From Stieleria magnilauensis (GTDB taxonomy: Bacteria > Planctomycetota > Planctomycetia > Pirellulales > Pirellulaceae): a DNA stretch of 64,000 nucleotides. Below the pieces are notes generated by a model, which was given only the letters and a program-made list of their open reading frames with translations, was not told the DNA's origin and searched no databases. Positions 25,117 to 33,482 of this stretch are shown here, piece after piece. A program made the position numbers and the translations under genes. Each line of letters opens with the position of its first letter. Position 1 is the stretch's first letter. The stretch spans positions 4,190,394 through 4,254,393 of the forward strand of contig CP036432.1 of assembly GCA_007753675.1 (NCBI GenBank). The letters are read 5' to 3'.

Positions 25117-26349
25117 TCACGAATGCTTCAATGCATGCAGGGTCTGCCTGGCCACGATCACTTCTTCGTTGGTCGGGATCACCCACAATTGAGTTTTGGA
25201 ATCGCCGGCATGGAACGAGGCCTCGCCGAGATCGTTGGTTCGATCACGCAGGCTTTCGTTGGCCGATGAATCGACAACGATGCCCAGTTGTTCCAGTCCC
25301 GCACAGACGCGGCTGCGAACGAGCGTGTCGTTTTCGCCGATGCCGCCGGTGAACACGATCGCATCGGCGCCGCCGAGCGCGACCAGCATTCCACCCAGGT
25401 AACGCCGAATCTCTTCGATGAAGACATCCAAGGCCAATTGAGCTTGGGTGTTCCCCTCGGACGCCGCTTGTTCCACGTCGCGGATGTCACCGCTGTGGTT
25501 ACTCAGCCCCAACAGTCCGCCTTTGCTGGCCAGTTCTTGCAACGCTTCGTCCAAGGACAAACCGGTCCGCTGCAGGATCAGGGGCAAGGCGAAGGGGTCA
25601 AAGTCACCGACGCGGTTGTTCTGCGGCAGACCCGTTTGGGGTGTCATCCCCATCGTCGTCTGAACGCTTTGTCGATTTTCGATCGCGGTGATCGAACTGC
25701 TGCCGCCCAAGTGACAGGAGATCACGCGGGCGTCTTGACGGCCCAGGATCTCGGCACTGCGGAAGGCGATGTAACGGTGGCTGGCACCGTGGAAGCCCCA
25801 CTTTCGAATGTGGAACTCGTCGGCCCACTGACGTGGGATCGCGTATTCCTTTCGGGCCGGGGGAATCGTTTGGTGAAAGTCGGTTTCGAACGCGGCGACC
25901 AGCGGCAGATCCGGGAACCGGGCTTGCAGGGTCTTCATCGCCGCGATGTAGGGCGGGTTGTGTGCCGGTGCGGCGGCATTCATTTCGGCCATCGCATCGA
26001 GCACCTGATCATCGACCACAAACACGCCCGACAATCGTCCGCCGTGGACGGCTTTGAAACCGATCGCGGCGACCTGGGACGCATTTTCGATCGCACCGTT
26101 TTCGGGGTCGGTCAGCTGATCCAAGCAGGCTTGGACGGCCACCCCGTGATCGGGCACCGACATCGTCAGCTCGTTGGACCAATCACCGATCTCGACGGTG
26201 CACTTGCTTTGCGCATCGCCGATCCGCTCGACCGCGCCTTTGGCGAGGCAACGTGCGTTTTGGATGTCGTCGATCGCTCCATCATCGGTCATTTCGAACA
26301 ACCGATACTTGAAACTGGTCGATCCCAGGTTTGCAACCAGTACGAGCAC
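25117..26349 (-). CDS. ackA: Acetate kinase-type acyl kinase of the BMC operon
   Basis: 410 residues from a GTG codon ending at 26349, chosen because GGAGGG sits 9 bases before it and VLVLVANLGSTSFKYRLFE aligns with the family start; a longer frame to 26595 overlaps the hexamer gene and is not real. Converts acyl phosphate plus ADP to acid plus ATP. Visible motifs: HGGRLSG, AAFETDFHQTIP, WGFHGASHRYIA, CHLGGSSS, MGMTPQTGL then NRVGDFDP, and VFTGGIGEND. Two departures from housekeeping AckA (HLGG for HLGN; LPQNNRVGDFDP for the usual MGTRSGDIDP) suggest a different acid, perhaps lactate. No targeting helix, so it is probably cytosolic, outside the shell. Confidence 0.9.
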   Translation of the reverse strand: MLVLVANLGSTSFKYRLFEMTDDGAIDDIQNARCLAKGAVERIGDAQSKCTVEIGDWSNELTMSVPDHGVAVQACLDQLTDPENGAIENASQVAAIGFKAVHGGRLSGVFVVDDQVLDAMAEMNAAAPAHNPPYIAAMKTLQARFPDLPLVAAFETDFHQTIPPARKEYAIPRQWADEFHIRKWGFHGASHRYIAFRSAEILGRQDARVISCHLGGSSSITAIENRQSVQTTMGMTPQTGLPQNNRVGDFDPFALPLILQRTGLSLDEALQELASKGGLLGLSNHSGDIRDVEQAASEGNTQAQLALDVFIEEIRRYLGGMLVALGGADAIVFTGGIGENDTLVRSRVCAGLEQLGIVVDSSANESLRDRTNDLGEASFHAGDSKTQLWVIPTNEEVIVARQTLHALKHS

Positions 26350-26447
26350 TGGCGGTACCCTCCGCGATGAGTTGGGGTCTGTCGTGGACGTCAGCGTGCG
26401 TTCGTCATCCCGCGGGCGGTCTTGCGACTCACCGGGCGGGTTGACGC

Positions 26448-26717
26448 TTAAGCCAAAAAAGCTTTCGCAACACCTTCGGCGGGACGAGGGATCACGTGGC
26501 TGGAAACCAACTCGCCGACTTGCGAGGCCGCGTTGGCACCGGCTTCGACCGCTGCGCGAACGCTGCCGACGTCTCCGCTGACCACGGTGGTGCAATACGC
26601 ACCGCCGATGTCGACTCGCTTGACGATTTCAACGTTGGCCGCCTTGGCCATCGCGTCGGTCGCTTCGATCAGTGCCAGCAAACCCTTGGTTTCGATCAAT
26701 CCGATTGCGTCATTCAT
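26448..26717 (-). CDS. BMC hexameric shell protein (BMC-H), copy 2
   Basis: 89 residues, a single Pfam-BMC domain: MNDAIGLIETKGLLALIEAT, AANVEIVKRVDIGGAY, VSGDVGSVRAAVEAG and the end strand SSHVIPRP. Residues at the pore loop read DIGGAY instead of the common IGSG, which would widen or change the charge of the central pore. Hexamers of this type tile the shell facets and pass substrates through the pore. A frame extending to 27074 belongs to another reading of the first hexamer gene and is excluded. Confidence 0.93.
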   Translation of the reverse strand: MNDAIGLIETKGLLALIEATDAMAKAANVEIVKRVDIGGAYCTTVVSGDVGSVRAAVEAGANAASQVGELVSSHVIPRPAEGVAKAFLA

Positions 26718-26809
26718 CTTGGTTTTATTTCTTTCGATTGTTGTGGAGGGGGTGTTTCGATCGCGTCGGATGACACGACCGGTGGGCGTCCGCGATTGCT
26801 TGGCGGCCA

Positions 26810-27109
26810 CTACTTCTTGGCGGTCGGTGCGCTGGTTTTGAGCACTTTCTGCAAATCGTCGTGCGGACGTGGGATCACTTGCACGCTGACGACTTCGCCG
26901 ATGCGTCCGGCTGCCGCGGCTCCGGCATCGGTGGCGGCTTTGACGGCGGCGACATCGCCGGCGACAAACACGCTGACCAGTCCGCTGCCGACCTTGTCCC
27001 AGCCCAGGAATTCGACGTTCGCCGCTTTCAACATTGCGTCGGCTGCTTCGACCAGGGAAACAAACCCTTTGCACTCGATCATGCCGAGCGCTTCATTACT
27101 CTTCGCCAT
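26810..27109 (-). CDS. BMC hexameric shell protein (BMC-H), copy 1
   Basis: 99 residues from the Met ending at 27109. Single BMC domain: [55 protein letters not shown] and [12 protein letters not shown], then a short Lys-rich tail. The pore loop KVGSG is the standard sequence. It is 41 bases after the pduL stop and is the first shell gene of the operon. Confidence 0.93.
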   Translation of the reverse strand: MAKSNEALGMIECKGFVSLVEAADAMLKAANVEFLGWDKVGSGLVSVFVAGDVAAVKAATDAGAAAAGRIGEVVSVQVIPRPHDDLQKVLKTSAPTAKK

Positions 27110-27150
27110 TGGAAATCTGCCTATTGATAGGAGAAAAGGAGGTGTAAGTA

Positions 27151-27882
27151 CTATTGATGACAGCCGCAGCCGCCCTTGGTGAGTTCGACCTTGGACGCGC
27201 CGTCCAAGAAACACGCGTTGCCCTCATCGGTGTCGATGTGGACTTCCAGCTTGGCCGCTTCATCGGCACGCACCAGCACGTCGTCAAACACCGTGGTGCA
27301 TTCGTGGCTGGTGACTTTCAACTGCATCATGTCGCCGTTGGAAACGCCGAAGTGATCCGCATCGAAGTAATTCATGTGGACGTGACGCGCCGCCCGGATC
27401 ACGCCCTGTTCCAGCTGGACGCTTCCGACCGGTCCGACCAACACGCATCCGGGCGTGCCGTCGATGTGGCCGCTGTGACGGACCGGTGCGTCGATGCCCA
27501 ACGAGATCGAATCGGTGAATGCCAATTCAACCTGGCTGGCTCCCCGCGTCGGCCCCAAGACCCGCACGCTGGGTAGCATTCGCCGCCGTGGCCCGACGAT
27601 CATCACCGTCTGCTTGGCGGCGTAAAAACCGTCCTGGTACAGATCTTTATCCGGTTCCAGCACCGATCCGGCGCCGAACAAGATTTCAACGTGCTCGTCG
27701 GTCAAGTGAACGTGCCGGGCAGAAATGCTGACACGCAGATTCGGCTTGCCGTCGACCCAACCGGGAGGATCATGGGAAAGTCCGATGTCGGGCCGAGACG
27801 CCGACGAAGTGCCGAGGCCGCCGGCGATCGCGCGACGAACCAGGGATTCGATTCGGGCGCGGTCAATTTGAGTCGCGTTCAT
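27151..27882 (-). CDS. pduL: PduL-type phosphotransacylase of the BMC
   Basis: 243 residues from the Met ending at 27882. Converts acyl-CoA plus phosphate to acyl phosphate and recycles CoA within the shell. Two zinc-binding His motifs are visible, [18 protein letters not shown] near residue 60 and [18 protein letters not shown] near 160, the mark of PduL (unlike Pta). The N-terminal helix [20 protein letters not shown] followed by a Ser-rich linker is an encapsulation peptide. The C-terminus ends in a Cys/His cluster (GGCGCH) that may bind metal. First structural gene after the regulator, with a 71-base gap. Confidence 0.92.
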   Translation of the reverse strand: MNATQIDRARIESLVRRAIAGGLGTSSASRPDIGLSHDPPGWVDGKPNLRVSISARHVHLTDEHVEILFGAGSVLEPDKDLYQDGFYAAKQTVMIVGPRRRMLPSVRVLGPTRGASQVELAFTDSISLGIDAPVRHSGHIDGTPGCVLVGPVGSVQLEQGVIRAARHVHMNYFDADHFGVSNGDMMQLKVTSHECTTVFDDVLVRADEAAKLEVHIDTDEGNACFLDGASKVELTKGGCGCHQ

Positions 27883-27953
27883 TCGGTTCGGGGAAAGGGA
27901 GGTGGTGATGGGGGAAAATAGATTAGAAGAGTGAAACGCTCCGCCCTCGGAGC

Positions 27954-28802
27954 TCATTCTGAATTGGATCCGGCGTCGGTTTCGTCGCTGCGTCGGTTGT
28001 CTGCTAACACTAGTTCGACACCAGCGTCGTCAATCCGCTTTTTCCAGTGCGATGCCAGACCGGAGTCGGTCACGACACCCTGGACGTCCTCCAACCGGCA
28101 CAGATGGGACAAGCTGACTTTGCCAAACTTCGTGTGGTCGGTGACGACATACGCTTGGTCGGCGGCCGCCAACATCGCTTTCTCGCTTTCGACCAACATC
28201 ATGTTGTTGTTGAAATACCCACGCTCGTTGATCCCCGCGACCGACAAGAACGCCAACCGCACGTTGATCTGACGCAGCATCGATTCGGCCATCGGGCCGA
28301 TCGCCACCGCCGTGCGACCGCGGACGCAGCCACCGATCGTGACCAGGTCGATGGAATCACTGCTGGAAAGCAAGTGCGCCACGGGCAAGCTGTTGGTCAC
28401 GACCTGAAGCCGCCGACCGACCAGACAACGGGCCAATTCATAAGTCGTGCTGCCACCGTCCAACAGGATCGTGTCGTGCTCTTCGATCAGCTTCGCGGCC
28501 GCCGCGCCGATCGCGGCTTTCACCGTCCACGTCGTGTCCTTGCGGCCTTCGAACGCCCGGATCGTCGCGCTCTCTCCGGTCCAAAACACCCCGCCGTGCG
28601 TGCGGCGGACATCGCCCGATCGCTCCAATTGCTCCAAGTCGCGGCGGACCGTCGATTCGCTGACCGAAAGCGACTCGGCCAACTCACCCAACGATGCGAA
28701 CCCGGTCTGACGCACCATCCGTCGCAAACGCTCACGACGCCCGCCACTGGACGTGCGGGTTTCGCTGCTGACGCCGTTGGACGAGTTGACGGATCGGACC
28801 AC
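27954..28802 (-). CDS. DeoR family transcriptional regulator of the BMC operon
   Basis: 282 residues. The N-terminal DeoR helix-turn-helix is clear ([20 protein letters not shown], then [20 protein letters not shown] and RRTHGGVF, about residues 25-78). A sugar-phosphate sensing domain follows with [18 protein letters not shown] near 115 and [18 protein letters not shown] near 160. Such proteins usually repress until a phosphorylated sugar binds; here fuculose-1-P, rhamnulose-1-P or lactaldehyde are candidates. It is the promoter-proximal gene of the operon, so it probably controls itself as well. The first 24 residues are Ser/Arg-rich and possibly not translated (Met at residue 29 is an alternative). 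Confidence 0.9.
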   Translation of the reverse strand: MVRSVNSSNGVSSETRTSSGGRRERLRRMVRQTGFASLGELAESLSVSESTVRRDLEQLERSGDVRRTHGGVFWTGESATIRAFEGRKDTTWTVKAAIGAAAAKLIEEHDTILLDGGSTTYELARCLVGRRLQVVTNSLPVAHLLSSSDSIDLVTIGGCVRGRTAVAIGPMAESMLRQINVRLAFLSVAGINERGYFNNNMMLVESEKAMLAAADQAYVVTDHTKFGKVSLSHLCRLEDVQGVVTDSGLASHWKKRIDDAGVELVLADNRRSDETDAGSNSE

Positions 28803-29193
28803 AGAAATTGCCTATCTTGCGCAGGTATTGCGTTTCGTGATAGCTTTCTCTCATTCGTGACAGTTTTCAAGCACCAATTGACAAATATGAATCATTTCTG
28901 AAAGAAAACTTCCTTTTGAAGCACGTGCGGTGTTTGACGTCCCCCAGGCGATGGAGATGCATGCCCGTTGGGCAAAACGCGACTTATTAGATGCCAATGC
29001 CTGCCAGGAGGGCGACGTTAGAAACCCCACGACAGAGCCCCCTCCCCGACGGTTCGTCGCCCGCCCAGAAAACGAAGCGGTTCTTTCTCGATCTCTTTGC
29101 CGCATGGTTTTCCCGCGGTCGCCGTCGCGATACGCTTTTCGCTGATTCATTTCGGGCGGACTGTTTCACTTCTTGTAGCGTCAACACATCAAC
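28803..29193. promoter_or_regulatory. Divergent regulatory region between the BMC operon and the SDR gene
   Basis: 391 bases separate the regulator's start from the SDR start. The regulator-proximal 130 bases are AT-rich compared with the surroundings and hold the TTCGTGA pair and the palindrome-like ATGAATCAT (about 28888-28896), with a TTGACA hexamer at 28879-28884. The remaining SDR-proximal part shows nothing recognisable. No ribosome-binding site precedes the SDR ATG. Confidence 0.5.
28834..28860. promoter_or_regulatory. Candidate DeoR operator: two direct TTCGTGA sites 20 bases apart
   Basis: TTCGTGATAG (28834-28843) and TTCGTGACAG (28854-28863) share TTCGTGA-AG in the same orientation, with starts 20 bases apart, about two helical turns. 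They begin 32 bases upstream of the regulator's start codon. DeoR proteins often bind spaced direct repeats. This is inference from position and spacing only. Confidence 0.45.
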
Positions 29194-30012
29194 ATGACTG
29201 AACTATCCGGAAAGCGGGCGATCGTCAGCGGGGCATCACTTGGGATCGGTCGCGGCATCGCGGTCGAACTGGCTCGTGCCGGTGCAACCGTCGCGGTCAA
29301 CTATCGATCCAACCCCGACCAGGCCGACGAAGTGGTCGCCGAATGCAAGTCGGTCGGCGGAGATGCGTTCAAGGTCCAGGCCGACGTCTCGGTGCAAGAA
29401 GAAGCCGAAGCGATGATGCGGACGTCGATCGAGACGCTCGGAGGGTTGGACATCGTCGTCAGCAATGCGGCCTACAGCGACCGGCACCTGATGCTGGAAT
29501 CGGACATGCAGGAGTTCCGCAAGACGATCGATGTCAGCATGTGGGGTGCATTCTACGTCGTCCGGTCGGGCGCCGCGGAGATGGTCAAGGCCGGCAAGGG
29601 CGGCAACATCGTGGTCATCAGCAGCCCCCACGCGCACCTCGCGATGCCCGGCGCGATGGCCTACAACATGGCCAAGGCGGCCAACGACCAGATGGCGCGG
29701 ACGGCCGCCTGCGAATTGGCTCAACACCGCATCCGATGCAACATCATTCACCCCGGCTGGATCAACACGCCGGGCGAACGAAAATTCTTTTCCGAAGAGA
29801 CGCTGAAAACCGAGTCGGCCAAATTGCCGATGAAACGTCTGGGCGAGCCGAAGGAAATCGGACGCGGCGTCGTGTTCCTCTGTCGCGAAGAAAGCGAGTA
29901 CATCACCGGCAGCACCCTGACCATCGACGGAGGCATCCAGCTACCGTGGCGCGACATGTTCCGCGTCGAAGAGACCGCAGCGACGGCCAAGCCGATGCAG
30001 GACAACGCGTAA
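29194..30012 (+). CDS. Short-chain dehydrogenase/reductase
   Basis: 272 residues. Cofactor motif SGASLGIGRGIAVELA at the N-terminus, NAAYSD near residue 90, catalytic Ser region VVISSPHAHL and Tyr/Lys in AYNMAKAANDQMARTA near 153-160, and the end strand GSTLTIDGGIQLPW. A classical NAD(P)-dependent SDR, closest in style to glucose or sugar-alcohol dehydrogenases. It is divergent from the BMC regulator across a shared 391-base region, so co-regulation is plausible. A role in oxidising fucose, rhamnose or a derived alcohol is possible but unproven. Confidence 0.88.
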   Translation: MTELSGKRAIVSGASLGIGRGIAVELARAGATVAVNYRSNPDQADEVVAECKSVGGDAFKVQADVSVQEEAEAMMRTSIETLGGLDIVVSNAAYSDRHLMLESDMQEFRKTIDVSMWGAFYVVRSGAAEMVKAGKGGNIVVISSPHAHLAMPGAMAYNMAKAANDQMARTAACELAQHRIRCNIIHPGWINTPGERKFFSEETLKTESAKLPMKRLGEPKEIGRGVVFLCREESEYITGSTLTIDGGIQLPWRDMFRVEETAATAKPMQDNA

Positions 30013-30066
30013 GCAGCGAGACGGTGCAGAATGGGCTTCCACTGGGAGCCTCTTCCACTTGCCGCC

Positions 30067-32553
30067 CTACTTCGCTGCCTGAATGTCCGCGAGCGTCTCG
30101 GCGTAGCGATGGCCGAATTCCAACAGCGATTGACGATCAAAATGAGTGTTGTCGCTTTTGAGCGCCAACCCGGTCGACTCGACGAACGCGCACGCCGGCA
30201 ATTCCGAAGCGACTTCGCGATGGGCTTGGTCCACTCGCTTTCGATGCTCCGTCCACTTTGGCGTGTCGCGCTGCGCCAGACCGCCGATGAGGATCGGAGT
30301 TTTCGCGCCGACGTGACTGCGGAATCGTTCCATCACCTCCGTCAGATTTGACTTGTACGCCTCGGCCAGTCCCGGTTTGCAATCCGATTCGCCTTGATGC
30401 CACAGGATTCCCTTGAATGTTCCGCTGGCCATGGCCGTTTGAATCCGCCGCAAGGCGTCATCGTAAGGATGCGTTTTGGTTTGTGGGTGATAGCCTCCGG
30501 GCGCCCATGCGGCGATCGGTGATCCGCCGACGGCACAGGGCACCAATCCGACAGTGACATCGGGGTGCTCGCTCGCATAGCGTCTGGCAAACCCGCGTCC
30601 GAGTCCCACGCCGGCGATGGATTTGTCAAAGTGCAACGGGTCGGTCGCCGGGACCCAATTTCCGTCACGATCGAGCATCAGGATTCGCGGATCGGGGACA
30701 CGATCGGCCGGCGTCACCTTGCCTCGACCGGCCATGTTCGATTGCCCGGCAAGCAGAAACAGGTGGAATTGTTTTTTCGACGGCAGGTCCGCGCTGGTAA
30801 TGGTCACGCCGCCGAGTTCGATCATCTGGCCGTCCTGTTGGCGTTTCAGTTGCAGAGTCGTTTGTCCGGCCGCGATGTTGATCATCCCCAAAGACTGTTG
30901 GCCGAAGAACAGCATACGGCGGGGCGTTGCCTGAGAATCCCAGTCAGGACGGACGACCGATTCGGACTTGAAACGTTGCAGCGTCGCCGAAATGTCCTGG
31001 TCCGCGATCGCTGCCGAGACCGAGACGTCTTTGGCGTTGCAAACGTAGTGCAGCGTGATCTGGTAGCGTCCCGATTCGGCAACGTCGATCGGCCACGAGA
31101 TCGTGTCGGCGGCCGAGGTCCAGTTGTCGACCCAGCCGTGCGCCCAGCTGATGTTGTCTGCGAACCCCGGGTTGCCGGTCAGTGTTGCATCGACCGATGG
31201 AATAAAGGTCGGTCGTTGTTTGGTAATCGGAACGTGACGTGCTTGCGTGATGCTTGGCGTGATGGCGTCGACATAGCCTTCGATCTCGGATTTCAACCGC
31301 TCGGTGGTCTCGGGATGCTGTTCGGCGATGTCGGTTTCCTGTCCGGGATCGGCATGCATGTCAAACAGCGCGACCTTGGCATTTTCGATGGTCAGCCGAT
31401 ATTGATTGGTGCGGACGGCAGCCTTGCCGAATTTTTCGAGCTGCGATTGGTTCGGGCGATAGGTCAAAATGGAACGCTCGGCGAGTGCCGGATCGCTGCC
31501 GTCTTGAATCAATTTCACCAGGCTTTGGCCGTCCAACGCAGCCGAATCATCCGATGGAATTCCACACCATTGGGCGAGTGTCGGCAGCAAATCGATGTGG
31601 GCGGTGATTTGCTCAATCCGCTTCGGTTGGATCTGCCCCGGCCAGCGGATGAAGCACGGCACGCGGCACCCGCCTTCGTGGACGCTGCCTTTGGCGCCGC
31701 GCATGCCGCCGTTGAATCGTTTGCCGTTGGGCCCGTTGTCGGTCAAGAACAGGACGATGGTGTCGTTCGTTTTGCCTTGCTGCTCGAGCGTGTTCAACAA
31801 GCGGTCGACGTTGTCGTCGATGTTTTCGACCATCGCGTAGACCGCCGCGGTTTTCTCTGAAACTTCTCCGGTGTCGTACTTGTCGAACAGGTCTTGGCGG
31901 ACTTGGAACGGTCCGTGCGGCGCGTTGTAAGGCACGTAGCAGAAAAAGGGTTGCTCGCGCGGCGTCTTGAGGAACTCGATCGCGGCGTCGGTCAGCACAT
32001 CGGTGATGTAGCCTTTGGTTCGCACGGGGACGCCGTTTCGTTCCAGCAGCGGATCGTCGTAGAGGTTGAAGTGACCGCCGCAAAAACCGAAGAATTCTTC
32101 GAAGCCTTGGCCGTTGGGATGCAACGGCATCTGGGCGCCGTTGTGCCATTTCCCGAAACAGCCGGTTGCATAACCGGCGTCGCGAAACCGTTCCGCCATC
32201 GTACGTTCCGCCGCCCGCATGACTTCGCGGCGACCGGTGACGCCGGCAACGCCGGTGCGTTCGGGGTACCGCCCGGTCAACAGTGCCGCCCGCGTGGGTG
32301 CGCAAACCGGTGACACATAAAACCGGTTCAGCCGAACGCTCTCGCCGGCCAGGCGATCCAGCGTCGGAGTCGAAATGATGGAGTTGCCGCTGGAACCCAA
32401 ATCGCCCCAGCCCTGATCGTCAGTCAGAATCAACAACACGTTGGGGCGGGCGGTTGACTCTGCCGCCTCGGCCTTGAGCAACGATGTGAGTAGGGACGCG
32501 GTGGCGAGAACTGCGAGTGCCGTGATTTGACGTGACAATAGACGCAAAAACAT
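30067..32553 (-). CDS. Fusion of a Cys-type sulfatase with a SASA-type acetylesterase domain, exported
   Basis: 828 residues from the Met that opens a signal peptide (MFLRLLSRQITALAVLATAS); an upstream Met at 32820 is rejected. Domain 1 (about 35-450) is an arylsulfatase: RPNVLLILTDDQGWGDLG with metal-binding Asp pair, and the formylglycine motif VCAPTRAALLTGRYPERTG (C-x-P-x-R). A small beta-rich linker domain (about 480-590) resembles those that end some sulfatases. Domain 2 (about 595-825) is SGNH/SASA-type: LFLLAGQSNMAGRG with the Ser, GILWHQGESD, and the late His in NTHFDRQSLLEFG. It should remove sulfate and acetyl groups from one polysaccharide. It is convergent with the SDR gene, close to the BMC operon. 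Confidence 0.88.
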   Translation of the reverse strand: MFLRLLSRQITALAVLATASLLTSLLKAEAAESTARPNVLLILTDDQGWGDLGSSGNSIISTPTLDRLAGESVRLNRFYVSPVCAPTRAALLTGRYPERTGVAGVTGRREVMRAAERTMAERFRDAGYATGCFGKWHNGAQMPLHPNGQGFEEFFGFCGGHFNLYDDPLLERNGVPVRTKGYITDVLTDAAIEFLKTPREQPFFCYVPYNAPHGPFQVRQDLFDKYDTGEVSEKTAAVYAMVENIDDNVDRLLNTLEQQGKTNDTIVLFLTDNGPNGKRFNGGMRGAKGSVHEGGCRVPCFIRWPGQIQPKRIEQITAHIDLLPTLAQWCGIPSDDSAALDGQSLVKLIQDGSDPALAERSILTYRPNQSQLEKFGKAAVRTNQYRLTIENAKVALFDMHADPGQETDIAEQHPETTERLKSEIEGYVDAITPSITQARHVPITKQRPTFIPSVDATLTGNPGFADNISWAHGWVDNWTSAADTISWPIDVAESGRYQITLHYVCNAKDVSVSAAIADQDISATLQRFKSESVVRPDWDSQATPRRMLFFGQQSLGMINIAAGQTTLQLKRQQDGQMIELGGVTITSADLPSKKQFHLFLLAGQSNMAGRGKVTPADRVPDPRILMLDRDGNWVPATDPLHFDKSIAGVGLGRGFARRYASEHPDVTVGLVPCAVGGSPIAAWAPGGYHPQTKTHPYDDALRRIQTAMASGTFKGILWHQGESDCKPGLAEAYKSNLTEVMERFRSHVGAKTPILIGGLAQRDTPKWTEHRKRVDQAHREVASELPACAFVESTGLALKSDNTHFDRQSLLEFGHRYAETLADIQAAK

Positions 32554-32870
32554 ACTGCGGGGACCGGGCGATGTCGGGTGATGAAACTTGGTGATCAGGC
32601 TAGATCTTATCCAAGTTTGCCGCGCCACTCGCCACATCTGAAAAAAACTCTGCAAGATCCCTGGGCGATCGACACATCCGATCGCAATGTCGACCTTACA
32701 AAGTTTGGCAAGCCGCCCCCGTATCTCCCCAACCCGTCGTCCGTGCGGCCATGACTCGCTCCGCGGAATCCGATACGCTGAACAGCTTGACATCCTCCTG
32801 CGTGCCCGTTCGGTCCGCAACTTGCATCGTCGACTCAGTCGTCTCCAGCATGTTCAAGGAGGAATCATTC

Positions 32871-32951
32871 GTGGCTGGCAACCCGACCGCGTTCCCGTCA
32901 AAGACCGTTCCACTCCTCCAGAATTCTATTGATGCCCCCTCGCAGGCCCAC
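32871..32951 (+). CDS. Possible 26-residue leader peptide
   Basis: A GTG codon at 32871 follows a full Shine-Dalgarno sequence AAGGAGG (32857-32863) at 8 bases and opens a short frame ending at 32951. It overlaps the start of the membrane-protein gene (ATG 32932) in another frame. The peptide has no recognisable features. Since the downstream ATG has no ribosome site of its own, the short frame may serve translational coupling. The rest of the 378-base gap from 32554 shows nothing else. Confidence 0.3.
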
Positions 32952-33372
32952 CGTTGAACTTCGCAAGACGCTTGCCGTGTTGCCATCGGTCGTGCTGGCG
33001 CTGTTGCCGAGACTCGCTTGTCCGTGCCAGTATCCCGCCTATGCGGGACTGCTCGGCTGGCTGGGGCTGACGTTTCTCATGCAGACCGTGTACCTGTTTC
33101 CGCTGACCGCCGCCTGTTTGACCTTTGCCGTCGGCGGGCTGGCCGTCGGTGCCACACGTCGCCAAGGCTACGCGCCGTTTGGGATCGGACTGTTGGCGGC
33201 GATTGGGTTGCTCGTCGGTAAGTTTGTCATCAACGTTGACCTCGTCGTCTACGTCGCGATCGCCGTCTTGTTGGCCGTCTCGGTTTGGAATGCGTGGCCG
33301 AGCAAGAAGCGGTCCAAATTGCGGTTTGACGCCGAGGGGTATGTCCATTCGGATGAACATTCGACGCGCTGA
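32932..33372 (+). CDS. Small membrane protein with CPC motif (possibly MerC-like)
   Basis: 146 residues with four hydrophobic segments (about 10-27, 35-55, 60-78 and 88-118). The first loop holds LPRLACPCQYPAYAGLLGW; the Cys-Pro-Cys pair within a membrane entry recalls MerC/MerT-type metal carriers, but the resemblance is weak. The tail is polar (SKKRSKLRFDAEGYVHS). Start set at ATG 32932; a TTG just before it is less likely. The function is unknown. Confidence 0.6.
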   Translation: MPPRRPTVELRKTLAVLPSVVLALLPRLACPCQYPAYAGLLGWLGLTFLMQTVYLFPLTAACLTFAVGGLAVGATRRQGYAPFGIGLLAAIGLLVGKFVINVDLVVYVAIAVLLAVSVWNAWPSKKRSKLRFDAEGYVHSDEHSTR

Positions 33373-33405
33373 AGACCGTGGGCGTTCGGCCTCGAGTGGA
33401 GTCGC

Positions 33406-33469
33406 AGGTTAGGCTGTGCCTGACGGCCCGATAGCTCGATAGCGCGATGGCATGCACAGCATGCCCTAC
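33406..33469. repeat. Palindromic element, family C copy 1
   Basis: Left arm AGGTTAGGCTGTGCCTGACG and right arm GGCATGCACAGCATGCCCTAC are imperfect inverted copies. The same pair occurs at 50638-50687, and the right arm alone at 55064-55084. It lies between convergent genes, where it could also act as a hairpin transcription stop. Confidence 0.65.
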
Positions 33470-33482
33470 TTGGCTACTCGGC

